From contig DASPNP010000022.1 in NCBI GenBank assembly GCA_035626475.1, positions 124,001-188,000 of the forward strand: a DNA stretch of 64,000 bases. The letters run 5' to 3'. The notes under the pieces are model-generated. The model had not been told where the DNA came from. It made no database searches and saw nothing but the letters and a program-made list of their open reading frames with translations. Of this stretch, positions 1 through 8,339 are shown in pieces; within the stretch, counting starts at the first letter, position 1, and every line of letters starts with the position of its first letter. This DNA is from DASPKT01 sp035626475 (GTDB lineage Bacteria; Pseudomonadota; Alphaproteobacteria; Azospirillales; Azospirillaceae). The position numbers and the translations under genes were made by a program.

Positions 1-1059
1 CGTCTCCTTGATCGTGTGCGGGGTGGCGCTGATGAGCGGGACCTCGCCCTCACCCAGCAGTCCCGCATCAACGTACAGACGCTCGAGATCCGGCCGCAGA
101 TAGCAGATCGCCGGCGTCGCCAGAGCCATCGATTCGATGGAGAAGAGCGCGTACCAGCCGATGACGATCTGATCCACCACCACATCGGCACGGTCGATGG
201 CCGCGAGCACGACCTCGTTGGGGGAGAACTCGATGAGGTCGAGCACCACGGGCACGCCTTCCTCCGCCAGCTCCCGCACCGCCCGGCGGATATGCGCCGT
301 GCCCTTGACCGCTTGGTGGTTGGGCGCGTGCAGCAGGCGGAGCGGGTGCTCCGCTGAGATGGGGAGGGTCTCGTCCTTGGGCGTCACCAGCGCGCCCAGC
401 CGCTCGGTGTCGACCGAGAAGTGGGCGATCATCAGAGTGTCCCAATGGTACATGTAATCAACCCAGTCGCACCCGGAGACGACGTGGTCGGCATAGCGGG
501 TCCACAGGTCGATCTGCCCTTCGACGCGCGCCTTGCGCCGGTGATAGTCGGGATAGTCGACCGTCATCGCATGGTTCAGCTGCAGGTTCTTGCCCCGCGT
601 GAACACCATTACGTCGCCCCCATAGGGCATGACGACGGTCCTGGTCCGGGCAATCCGGTACAACAACGGCTCAAGGCGCCAAATGAACCGTGAATCACGC
701 AGGGCGCCGCCATTGAGATAAATGTAGAGAACACGGTACCGGCTGCAGGCGAACCAGAAGAGCCGCACCATCCCGGCAAGGAAACTGACTTCGTTCCCGC
801 CGAGCGGCAGGATGTGGTCGTAGCGGCTCGTGATGAAGTTCGTCGCGCTGGCGAAGGTCTCGACCGTGTAGCCTTGCCGCTGCAGCGCCAGCTTGTGGTA
901 GATGTTGTTGATCAGCGCCTCGGGACCGAGGCCGACGTCGAACTTTTTCGGCGTGTAGCGGGCGACTAGGGCAAGCGGTAGGCAGACCAGGAGGACGACG
1001 GTCTCCAGGACGAACCAGAAGACCCCGTCCAGCCACTCCACAACGATGTTCGTCTTCAA
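1..1059 (-). CDS. glycosyltransferase, GT-B/family 4-like (3' end outside window)
   Basis: About 353 residues are readable in one open frame on the minus strand before the window edge cuts the C-terminus. The N-terminus has a hydrophobic stretch (around residues 8-30, EWLDGVFWFVLETVVLLVCL) that could anchor it at the inner membrane. It continues as a Rossmann-like protein with YGGDVMVFTRG, then LLHAPNHQAVKGTAHI and an IESMALATPAICYL segment that resembles the C-terminal donor-binding half of GT-B glycosyltransferases. The start is a TTG preceded by a GGGGTG-like ribosome site; no ATG fits. It points away from the rest of the cluster. The glycosyltransferase call rests on these motifs. Donor and acceptor are unknown. 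Confidence 0.65.
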   Translation of the reverse strand, partial: MKTNIVVEWLDGVFWFVLETVVLLVCLPLALVARYTPKKFDVGLGPEALINNIYHKLALQRQGYTVETFASATNFITSRYDHILPLGGNEVSFLAGMVRLFWFACSRYRVLYIYLNGGALRDSRFIWRLEPLLYRIARTRTVVMPYGGDVMVFTRGKNLQLNHAMTVDYPDYHRRKARVEGQIDLWTRYADHVVSGCDWVDYMYHWDTLMIAHFSVDTERLGALVTPKDETLPISAEHPLRLLHAPNHQAVKGTAHIRRAVRELAEEGVPVVLDLIEFSPNEVVLAAIDRADVVVDQIVIGWYALFSIESMALATPAICYLRPDLERLYVDAGLLGEGEVPLISATPHTIKET

Positions 1060-1107
1060 GCATCACCCCGTGGGGAACGGCGCGCCGGCGTCCGGAACGC
1101 GGATGGT

Positions 1108-1404
1108 TTAATCCTTATCAATCATGATGGCAATTGGCTGCCGGTCGCCCGGGACCCGAGGGAGGTCTTCCGGTCTCGCGTCCTTGAAGCCCAGCGTCAC
1201 CAGGGTGATGGGCTCCGCGGGCCGGCCGCGCAGCTGGTCCGGCGTTATGACGGGAACCTCTTTGAACGTCGTGCCGACCGGGTGCGGCAACCGGTCGATA
1301 CAGGCGCTGCCGCCAATCCCCGCCATGCGCGCCATGTCGATGGAGAACAGGTCGAACGAATCGGGATCCACCGCCGCCAGGGCCGGATCATCGCGCCAGG
1401 ACAT
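1108..1404 (-). CDS. small Rossmann-like protein, unknown function
   Basis: A 98-residue protein. The start chosen is the ATG of MSWRDDPALAAVD, which overlaps the end of the upstream deacetylase-like gene by 17 bp, the usual sign of translational coupling. An upstream in-frame extension only shadows the other gene. The C-terminal half (VITPDQLRG...ITLVTLGFKDA) resembles half of the small nucleotide-binding fold seen at the ends of sugar C-methyltransferases and PglD-type proteins; similar segments occur in the genes at 2331 and 12371. No catalytic motif is visible. Its context suggests an accessory role in glycan synthesis, but the function is unknown. Confidence 0.6.
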   Translation of the reverse strand: MSWRDDPALAAVDPDSFDLFSIDMARMAGIGGSACIDRLPHPVGTTFKEVPVITPDQLRGRPAEPITLVTLGFKDARPEDLPRVPGDRQPIAIMIDKD

Positions 1405-2179
1405 CGCCGCTCCCCGCCTGCCCCCGGCCGCCTGGGTGCAGCGCGTCGTGAAGTTCGCCCAGGCCGACGAAGCGTCCTCCGCGCGCCTGCACCGCCTCGA
1501 CCAGCTGTCGCAGGAAACTGGCCGTGCCGGCGCCCGGCCAGGCCGCCGTGTCCACCTCTGCGGACGTGAGGGAGGCCGTATGCGCCTTGTGCTGGTCGAA
1601 CCAATCCTGGTGGGGCACATTAAGGGCGAAGTTGAACGGGTGTACGTTGATCAGCTTCAGTCCCGGGGTGAAGAAGCGCTCCGCTTGCGCGTCGAAATCC
1701 CAGTTGCCGCCGAGCAGCCAATGGATGTCGTCCTCCCAGAAGACCGGATAGCGAACCATGCCCGTCCAGTGACGCAAGGGGCGCAGTCCCGCTTGGCCCT
1801 GGAGGCACAGGTTGCTGTCGAACGCCATGCCCTCCCTGACCATGGCCAGGGAAATCCGGCTGCTCTCGACGTAGCTGTGGCTCCGATAGCAGCGGGCCCC
1901 CGGATAGAGGTCGCGCAGGTAGCTCAGGACCTCGTCCGTACCCGCACCGTGGCTGGAACCGGGAAGGAAGTTGGGGTGCCAGCCGACCTCCACCCTGCCA
2001 TCCGCCCGAGCCTGGTCCAGCAGGGGACTAGCGTGCGTGGCGAACAGGGTGGGGACGATGCCGAACCGGGAGCAGAATTCCAGGAAGAGTGCCAGGCAGG
2101 CTTCGGACGCCCAATCCAGGTCGGAGGTCAGGACGAAGACCGGCTGCTCGTCCAGGCAGGGGGGGACCGGGTCGGACAT
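1388..2179 (-). CDS. polysaccharide deacetylase-like protein (WbmS type)
   Basis: A 263-residue protein starting at MSDPVPPCLDEQ. The sequence TSDLDWASEACL near the N-terminus resembles the Asp-containing first motif of NodB-like carbohydrate esterases. GWHPNFL supplies a His/Asn pair, YRSHSY is the third conserved segment, and KLINVHPFNFAL holds a late His. Such proteins occur in O-antigen loci (for example WbmS of Bordetella) and are predicted to act on sugar N-acetyl groups, although activity is often unproven. It overlaps the small gene downstream. A divergent 151-bp gap separates it from the gene at 2331 and probably holds both promoters. An in-frame extension upstream was rejected as non-protein-like. 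Confidence 0.7.
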   Translation of the reverse strand: MSDPVPPCLDEQPVFVLTSDLDWASEACLALFLEFCSRFGIVPTLFATHASPLLDQARADGRVEVGWHPNFLPGSSHGAGTDEVLSYLRDLYPGARCYRSHSYVESSRISLAMVREGMAFDSNLCLQGQAGLRPLRHWTGMVRYPVFWEDDIHWLLGGNWDFDAQAERFFTPGLKLINVHPFNFALNVPHQDWFDQHKAHTASLTSAEVDTAAWPGAGTASFLRQLVEAVQARGGRFVGLGELHDALHPGGRGQAGSGDVLAR

Positions 2180-2330
2180 CAAGGCTTCGGGCTGCGGCCG
2201 CATGCCGGCACTATGCGCAGCCGGACGGCAATTTGTCCATGTGAAGCAAGAGCCTGCACCCTTGCTTCCGCCGCCGGGCCGGTGGCACAGTCGACGCCTT
2301 GAGCAGCCCTGGAGCGGACGCCGCATCCCC

Positions 2331-2726
2331 ATGAAGACCATCCGGCGAACGACCGAACTCCCCTATGAGGGAGACGTATTCATCTACGGTGCCGGCAAGG
2401 GCGGCGAGATCATCCGCGACATCCTGGCAGCCCGCCCCGCCGTCCGCGTCCTGGGCTTCATCGATACCAACAAGTCGGGCACCCTGGGCTCGCTGCCGAT
2501 CCACAAATTCTCCGAGTTCGCCCAGCAGGACCGGGCGTACGACTTGGTGCTGATCGCCAGCATGTACTACGCCGACATCTCGCGGCAGCTGAAGGCGGCC
2601 GGGATCACCAGGGTGATGAACGCCTACACCGTCTGCCACGACCAGATCGCCGCCCGGCGCCAGGTGCTGCGGGCCTGGATCGGCGCGGCGTTCATCGCGG
2701 CACTCGCCGCAGCACTGCTGGCCTGA
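2331..2726 (+). CDS. Rossmann-fold sugar-associated domain protein with C-terminal membrane helix
   Basis: A 131-residue protein. The segment FIYGAGKGGEIIRDIL is a classical nucleotide-binding glycine loop, followed by VLGFIDTNKSG and LVLIASMYYADI. This is the pattern of the stand-alone domain related to PglD N-termini and C-methyltransferase C-termini. The last 20 residues (WIGAAFIAALAAALLA) form a hydrophobic helix that could tether it to the membrane. The start at MKTIRRTTEL was chosen because upstream in-frame sequence has shadow composition. It is transcribed divergently from the deacetylase-like gene and precedes the TPR gene. The function is inferred only in broad terms: sensing or modifying a nucleotide sugar. 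Confidence 0.6.
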   Translation: MKTIRRTTELPYEGDVFIYGAGKGGEIIRDILAARPAVRVLGFIDTNKSGTLGSLPIHKFSEFAQQDRAYDLVLIASMYYADISRQLKAAGITRVMNAYTVCHDQIAARRQVLRAWIGAAFIAALAAALLA

Positions 2727-2813
2727 CGCCTCAAACCCATTGCGCCGCGCCAGGTGCGGTGAAATCATGTCCGCACCCGCAGGCCGCATTTTCCAGGTAT
2801 CCGGAGCCGACGC

Positions 2814-4220
2814 TTGAATTCGACCATGGTCCCTGAAGAGATCGACCGCTGGCGCCGAAACATCCGCGCCCACACCTTCGGGCAGTACCATGCGGAAATG
2901 GGCTGGTCGATCCTGGAGCGCGAGAACAACGCCGACGCGGCCGCCAGACATTTCGCCGAGGCGGTGAACCACGACCCGGGCCGCCTGGACATGCATTTCC
3001 TGCTGGTCGAAACGCTATCGGCCGGCAGCAACGGGGCTGCGGCGCAGGCGGCGCGGGCGCGCGCGCTTGCCGCCCATTCGGCCTACCGGGAGCTGGGTGC
3101 CTGCCTGGTCTGCCTCCGCCGCTACTGCGACGATCGCCGCGACGCTGCCGACACGCTCCTCCAGGCCCTGACGGCCGAGCATGCCGACAGACCGGAGGTG
3201 CGAGCGACCGAAGCGTTCCGGCGGCTCGCCGACGGGTCCGGGCCGGTCGACACGGCCGTGGGCACGCTCGATCCGCGCTTTGCCGACGGCCTCGCCGACG
3301 CGCTGGCGACCCTGGCCCAGAAACTCGCCGCGGCGGGCAAGACCATCCGGGCGGCCGCCGCCTATGATTGGCTTCTGGCCGTCGCACCCCGACGCGCCGA
3401 TGCCTATGCCGCGGCTGCGAACCTGCAGCTGCGTGGCGGTGACTATGTCCGGATGGTGGAGATCGCCCGCGCCGGCGTCGTCGTCGCCCCGCACGACCCG
3501 GCCCTGCGGACCGCCCTCGGCCTGGCGCTCATGGTGGTGGGACAAGACTGGGCCGAGGCCCACGCCAGCTTCGCGTCCGTGCTGGAACAGCAGCCGAGCC
3601 ATTCCGTGGCGCTGACCAACGACTGGTACATACGGATCGCCACAGGCCAGCCGCTGTCCGTGGCGGAGGATATCCGGCGGCGGCTGTCGGGGCAGCCGAC
3701 CGACGACCTGTACAGGTCGTGGCTGCTGCTGGCGCTGCACGTCGCCGGCGACGTGCCCGGCGTGCTGGCCCTCGCGTCGGAACTGAACGAGCAGTACCGG
3801 GCCCAAGTCGACAACGCCCGTTACATCGCGCTGGCGCTAGCCTCGGCGGGCCGGGTGGATGAGGGTGTCTCGCTCATCGAGGCCGACGCGGCGGCCAACC
3901 CGCGGACCCGCGTCGTCTGGGCATTCCTACGGGCGAAGCGCGGTGAGACTGCGGAAGCGACCAGGATCATCGAAGCGGCCGTCGAGGGGCTGGAGCAGAA
4001 CTACTTCGAGCTTGCCTGCTTGGCGCTCCTCTACCAGTCGCAGGGGCGCGATGCCGAGGCGGACACGCTGCTGCGCCGGGGCTACGCCATGGAGCCGAAG
4101 CGGCAATGGCTCATGGCGCGGCTGCTGCCGGACGACTATCCGAGACTAGACTCCGCCTATCGCCGGCTGGGGCTGGCGGCGCCGCCGCATTGGCCCGAGG
4201 CCCCCCAGCTGGTGCGCTGA
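2814..4220 (+). CDS. tetratricopeptide-repeat protein
   Basis: About 465 residues, almost entirely helical repeats of 34 residues with the A-x-x-L/Y-x-x-A pattern, for example ADAAARHFAEAVNHDPGRLD near the start and DAEADTLLRRGYAMEPKRQW near the end. No glycosyltransferase, peptidase or membrane segment is recognisable, so it is probably a scaffold or partner-binding protein. The first in-frame start is TTG; an ATG four codons later (2826, MVPEEIDRW) is equally likely. It sits directly upstream of a methyltransferase with a 28-bp gap, so the two are probably co-transcribed. Its partner is unknown, most likely a glycan enzyme in the cluster. Confidence 0.7.
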   Translation: MNSTMVPEEIDRWRRNIRAHTFGQYHAEMGWSILERENNADAAARHFAEAVNHDPGRLDMHFLLVETLSAGSNGAAAQAARARALAAHSAYRELGACLVCLRRYCDDRRDAADTLLQALTAEHADRPEVRATEAFRRLADGSGPVDTAVGTLDPRFADGLADALATLAQKLAAAGKTIRAAAAYDWLLAVAPRRADAYAAAANLQLRGGDYVRMVEIARAGVVVAPHDPALRTALGLALMVVGQDWAEAHASFASVLEQQPSHSVALTNDWYIRIATGQPLSVAEDIRRRLSGQPTDDLYRSWLLLALHVAGDVPGVLALASELNEQYRAQVDNARYIALALASAGRVDEGVSLIEADAAANPRTRVVWAFLRAKRGETAEATRIIEAAVEGLEQNYFELACLALLYQSQGRDAEADTLLRRGYAMEPKRQWLMARLLPDDYPRLDSAYRRLGLAAPPHWPEAPQLVR

Positions 4221-4248
4221 CGGGCGGCCCCGCTGAAGAGGAACACCG

Positions 4249-4860
4249 ATGGACACGAAGATTTGGCGTGAGCGATGGGAAGAGCGCAGCCGCGTATCGG
4301 ACGCTATGGCGCGCGACGGCGTCGGCGGCCTTACCGAGGCGGAGCGCCACGCCCTCGGCGGCTATGTGCTCGATCGCCTCGACCTCAGGCCGGACCAGCG
4401 GGTGCTGGAGGTCGGATGCGGCACCGGCTGGTATCTACGCCAGATCGAGGAGCGGGCGGCAGAGGTGGTTGGCACCGACATCAGCGGCGGCATGCTGTCC
4501 CACCACACGGGCAAGGCAACCCTGATCGAGTGCGAGGCGTCCGAGGTCGATTTTCCCGACGAAAGCTTCGACCGCATCCTGATGTTTGGTGTGTCGCATT
4601 ACTTCCCGGACATGGCGCATTTCGGCGGCGTCATCCGCAACCTATTCCGGATGCTGCGCAGGGACGGGCTGATCTTCATCGGGGACGTGTACTTCTCGCC
4701 CTCTCTGTCCGCCGAGTACACCTACTTCGACGTGGCCGAGGTCTACGGGCTACTTGTGTCGATGGACACGGCTTTCTCCGTCAACGCCCAGCCTCGGGTG
4801 AAGCGCGATTTCCACCGGCCCTTCGGCCTGAAGAACGACATCATCATCCGCAAGGACTGA
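4249..4860 (+). CDS. class I SAM-dependent methyltransferase
   Basis: A 203-residue protein with the SAM-binding motif I VLEVGCGTGWYL (around residues 48-59), the acidic motif VVGTDIS, and FDRILMFGVSHYF in the motif IV position. This is a typical small type 11/12 methyltransferase fold without an additional domain. The ATG is preceded by a GAAGAGGAA ribosome site. It lies 28 bp after the TPR gene and converges on the asparagine synthase gene. The substrate is likely a sugar or glycan carrier given the neighbours, but could be a small metabolite. Confidence 0.8.
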   Translation: MDTKIWRERWEERSRVSDAMARDGVGGLTEAERHALGGYVLDRLDLRPDQRVLEVGCGTGWYLRQIEERAAEVVGTDISGGMLSHHTGKATLIECEASEVDFPDESFDRILMFGVSHYFPDMAHFGGVIRNLFRMLRRDGLIFIGDVYFSPSLSAEYTYFDVAEVYGLLVSMDTAFSVNAQPRVKRDFHRPFGLKNDIIIRKD

Positions 4861-4901
4861 CGCGCGCCGCGGCTGGCCACGATGCGTCGGCAGGTCCGGC
4901 G

Positions 4902-6878
4902 TCAGGCCGGCTGCGGGTGGCGCGCTGCGTCCGCCAGCGGCGGCAGGACGACCGCACGGACGTCCGCCCGGTTCTCCTCGATCGCCGGGCCGGATCCGAT
5001 CATGAAGGACTCGATCCAGTTCTCGACGCTGAGCAGGGACCAGATCAGGAGGCGGCGGTTGGTGCGACCCTCCAGATGGTCGCCGACCAGATCGTGGACA
5101 GTGTCCCGGTCCAGGTAGTTGTAGATGTGTGCGTCCTGCCGCAGCAGGGTCCGCCGCACATAGTCGATGCTTTCGCCACGGAACCAGCTGGCGTCGGGAG
5201 CCGAGAAGCCCTGCTTCTCGCGCTCCACCACCTCGCGCGGGACGTAGCGTTCCATCAGTTCGCGCAATAGCAGCTTGCCGTCCCGCGTGCGCTGGAAGTA
5301 GATCGCGGACTTCGCCCCGGCCTCGTTCTCGTTCAGGCGCAGGTTCTCCTTGAGGCGCCCGAGCTTCAGGTGCGCCGGCACCCGCATCGCGAAATCAACC
5401 AGGTCGTTGTCCAGGAAGGGCACTCGCGTCTCCAGCGAATGCGCCATGGACAGCTTGTCCTCGACCACCAACAGCCCGTGCAGGAAGGTCTTGGCCTCCA
5501 GGTAGAGCGAATTGTTGACGTGGTCCTCGGGCCGCGACAGCCGGGAGGTGCGGGCAGGGAAGACGGCGCGGAAGATGTCGGCCGAGTCCAGGTTCCTGGT
5601 GGTCGCGCCGATGGGCCGGAAGAAGTCGCCCATCCGCTCGGTCGGCACCAGGCGCTGCCAGTAGCGATAATATTCGCCCAGGAACTCGTCGAAGGTCACG
5701 TCGCGTTCAGAGCGGTAGTAGCGCCAGGGATAGCCGCCGAACAGCTCGTCGCCGCCGGTGCCGGCCAAGCTGACCTTCACGAACTTGCTGGCGAGCCGGG
5801 AGATGCAGTAGTTCGGATAGCTCTGCCCCACCCGGGGCTCGTCGAGGTGCCAGGTGACGTGAGGCAGGACGCGCTCCATGTCCCCGGACTTCAGCACCAT
5901 CTCGTAATGCTCGGTGCCGAACACGTAGGACATGTGCTCTGCGGCGGCGCGCTCGTCGAAATTCAGCTCGATGCCGGAGGCGCTGCGCAGGTCGAACCCG
6001 CAGGTGAAGGTGCGCAGCAGCGGGGCATGGCGTGAGGCCAGGGCGGTGATGGAGCCGGAGTCCATGCCGCCGGACAGATACGCCCCGACCTCCACGTCGC
6101 TCACCATCTGGCGGGATACGGCCTGCCGGAACAGATGATCGAGCTCCTCCAGATAGTCGTCCTTGGAGCGGACCGTCTCCGGCTCCTGGAAGTCGAAGTC
6201 CCAGTAGCGGGTGATCCGCGGGAGACCGAGGCCGGCGCCCTGTTGCGCGATCTCCAGGAAGCAGCCCGCCGGAAGCATGCGGACGCCGTCCAGCAAGGTC
6301 CGGTCGGTGAAGAAGTTCTGGAAGCTGAAATACTCATACAGGGCAGCCTGGTCGACGCGCCGCTCCAGCTCCGGCACGCGCAGCAGCGCCTTGGACTCCG
6401 AGGCGAACATGAAATGACCGCCGGAGGTCGCGTAATAGAGCGGCTTGATGCCATAGCGGTCGCGCGCCAGGAACATGCGGCGCTCGCGCCGGTCCCAGAT
6501 GGCGAAGGCGAACATGCCGTTCAGCCGGTCCAGGACCTTGGGGCCCCAGGCGGCGAAGCCGTTCAACAGGACCTCGCTGTCGGTGCGCGACTGGAAGCGC
6601 CACCCGGCGGCCTCCAGTTCGCGCCGCAGTTCCGCGAAATTGTAAATCTCGCCGTTGTAGCTCATGACGTATCGCCCGTCGGCGGTCGCCATCGGCTGCA
6701 TGCCGTTTTCCGACAGGTCGATGATGGCGAGACGGCGGTGGGCGAGACCGGCGCCGCCTTCCGCCCACCAGCCGCCGCCGTCCGGCCCGCGGTGCAGCAG
6801 GGCTGCCGCCATCCGCTTGAGCGTGACGGGGGAGACCGGGCGGTCAGCCGCGTTCAGAAGCCCTGCAATGCCACACAT
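4902..6878 (-). CDS. asnB: asparagine synthase (glutamine-hydrolysing)
   Basis: A 658-residue two-domain amidotransferase of the usual family length. Met-Cys2-Gly-Ile is the N-terminal nucleophile of the class II glutaminase, with LLHRGPDGGG and SYNGEIYNF following. The synthetase domain has the ATP-pyrophosphatase loop LSGGMDSGS (around 268-276). AsnB paralogues are common in polysaccharide clusters, where they are thought to amidate uronic acid carboxylates or carrier substrates rather than make free asparagine. The neighbouring uronic-acid pathway at 8.3-12.4 kb makes that role plausible here (inference). The gene is read opposite to the methyltransferase and 97 bp downstream of the epimerase gene on the same strand. 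Confidence 0.93.
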   Translation of the reverse strand: MCGIAGLLNAADRPVSPVTLKRMAAALLHRGPDGGGWWAEGGAGLAHRRLAIIDLSENGMQPMATADGRYVMSYNGEIYNFAELRRELEAAGWRFQSRTDSEVLLNGFAAWGPKVLDRLNGMFAFAIWDRRERRMFLARDRYGIKPLYYATSGGHFMFASESKALLRVPELERRVDQAALYEYFSFQNFFTDRTLLDGVRMLPAGCFLEIAQQGAGLGLPRITRYWDFDFQEPETVRSKDDYLEELDHLFRQAVSRQMVSDVEVGAYLSGGMDSGSITALASRHAPLLRTFTCGFDLRSASGIELNFDERAAAEHMSYVFGTEHYEMVLKSGDMERVLPHVTWHLDEPRVGQSYPNYCISRLASKFVKVSLAGTGGDELFGGYPWRYYRSERDVTFDEFLGEYYRYWQRLVPTERMGDFFRPIGATTRNLDSADIFRAVFPARTSRLSRPEDHVNNSLYLEAKTFLHGLLVVEDKLSMAHSLETRVPFLDNDLVDFAMRVPAHLKLGRLKENLRLNENEAGAKSAIYFQRTRDGKLLLRELMERYVPREVVEREKQGFSAPDASWFRGESIDYVRRTLLRQDAHIYNYLDRDTVHDLVGDHLEGRTNRRLLIWSLLSVENWIESFMIGSGPAIEENRADVRAVVLPPLADAARHPQPA

Positions 6879-6975
6879 GATCTCACCTTCGGTCCTGGTC
6901 CCGGAGTGGCGGTTCCGCCCATCCTGCGTGGAAAGTCTTGCAAAAGCCTTGCCAGCGGGACGATCTGCCCGGGCG

Positions 6976-7971
6976 TCAGGGCAGGTTCACCTCGCGGCGG
7001 CGGGCCTCGACCTCGGCCATGTGCGCCGACCGCCACTCCACCAGCCGCATCAGCCCCTCGTCCAGCGGCACCGCCGCATCGAACCCGATCTCCTTGCGCG
7101 CCCGCACCGGACAGCCAATGCGGTTGCGCACGAAGGTGAGCCCGGCCGGCTCGTAGCGCACGCCCACGTCCGTGCCCGTCAGGGCGATGAGCTTCTCGGC
7201 CAGTTCCTTGATCGAGGTCCGCAGCCCGGTCCCGACATTGTAGAAGCAGTCGACCGTGTCGGCTTTCATGGCGCAGACGTTGGCCCGGGCGCAGTCGCCG
7301 ACATAGACGAAGTCGTAGGCCTGGCTGCCGTCGCCGTAGATCGTCAGCGGCTGGCCGCGGTCGATCGAGTCCAGCATCTTCATGATCACCGCGATGTAGG
7401 CGCCGCGGTAGTCCTGCCGCGGCCCGTATACGTTCATGTAGCGCAGGCCGACGAAGGGCAGCTTGTAGCGGTGGTGGAAGGCCCGCAGCATCGCCTCGCC
7501 GGCGATCTTGGTGGCGCCATAGAAATTGGTGTTGTTGAACGGGTGGTCCTCGGTCATCGGCTCGGACACGGCGTCGCCGTAGACCGAGGCGGAGGACGAG
7601 TAGACCAGCCGCTTCACCCCCTGGCGCACGCAGGCTTCCATGACGTTGAAGGTGCCGCGCACGTTCACGTCGAAGGCGGCGCGCGGATAGTCGTGGCACT
7701 GCAGCAGCCATAGGGCCGCGAAGTGGAACACGCCGTCGGCACCTTCCAGCGCCTTGTCCAGGATGTCGGTCTGGCAGATGTCGCCGCCGGCCTCGAAGAT
7801 GCGCACCCGAGGGTCGCGCAAGGCCTCGGCGACGTTCGCCTGGATGCCACGGGTGAAGTTGTCATAGATCACGATCTCGCGGACGTCTTCCCGGGTGAGA
7901 AGGTCCACCGTATGCGAGCCGATCAGTCCGGCGCCGCCGATCACCACGAGCTTCTTTCCGCTGAGTTCCAT
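6976..7971 (-). CDS. NAD-dependent nucleotide-sugar epimerase/dehydratase
   Basis: A 331-residue extended short-chain dehydrogenase starting at MELSGKKLVVIGGAGLIGSH. GGAGLIG is the NAD-binding loop, YSSSASVYG carries the catalytic Ser, and NFYGATKIAGE holds the Tyr-x-x-x-Lys pair. RYMNVYGPRQ and the C-terminal substrate half are typical of the UDP-glucose/UDP-GlcNAc 4-epimerase and UDP-glucuronate families. A longer in-frame extension was rejected because its upstream part has no homologue-like character and no ribosome site. It is divergent from the wbpA-type gene across 368 bp. The most likely role is C4-epimerisation of a UDP-sugar for the surface glycan. Exact substrate specificity cannot be read. 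Confidence 0.88.
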   Translation of the reverse strand: MELSGKKLVVIGGAGLIGSHTVDLLTREDVREIVIYDNFTRGIQANVAEALRDPRVRIFEAGGDICQTDILDKALEGADGVFHFAALWLLQCHDYPRAAFDVNVRGTFNVMEACVRQGVKRLVYSSSASVYGDAVSEPMTEDHPFNNTNFYGATKIAGEAMLRAFHHRYKLPFVGLRYMNVYGPRQDYRGAYIAVIMKMLDSIDRGQPLTIYGDGSQAYDFVYVGDCARANVCAMKADTVDCFYNVGTGLRTSIKELAEKLIALTGTDVGVRYEPAGLTFVRNRIGCPVRARKEIGFDAAVPLDEGLMRLVEWRSAHMAEVEARRREVNLP

Positions 7972-8339
7972 CTCGATGCCCCTGCTGAGAAGTATCCTGT
8001 CGTCACCGTAGCCGTGACGCAAAAACCGGGCCGATCGAAGCGAACCCAGGCATACCCTTGATGCAAGCCGGCATTCATGCGAATAGTCAAGGATTACCTC
8101 GGTCGGCAAAATGTACCTCAGTTCATCGGCCCAACTTTGTCCAATCCTGCAGACCCGGCAGAATTTTCCCCGCAGGCTTCGGATCGGGTCACGTTGCTTG
8201 CCGAATCGGGAAGAAATCGCTGCCCGCGACGGCGCGAACCCGCTTCCCGCGCTTGGCATGAAAATCGCAGTGATAGCGTCGGAGAACGGCGCCGCCGCCC
8301 TCCCGTCCACTTCCGCACGAAGCCTATGGTGACCGTCCC
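7972..8339. other. intergenic region between divergent sugar genes
   Basis: This 368-bp gap separates the epimerase gene (minus) from the wbpA-type dehydrogenase (plus). Its composition is less GC-biased than the genes around it, as expected for a promoter region. Several short open frames cross it, but none has protein-like composition. A TTGACT hexamer at 8084-8089 on the minus strand could be a -35 element for the epimerase, without a convincing -10. No clear operator or terminator was seen. Confidence 0.4.
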
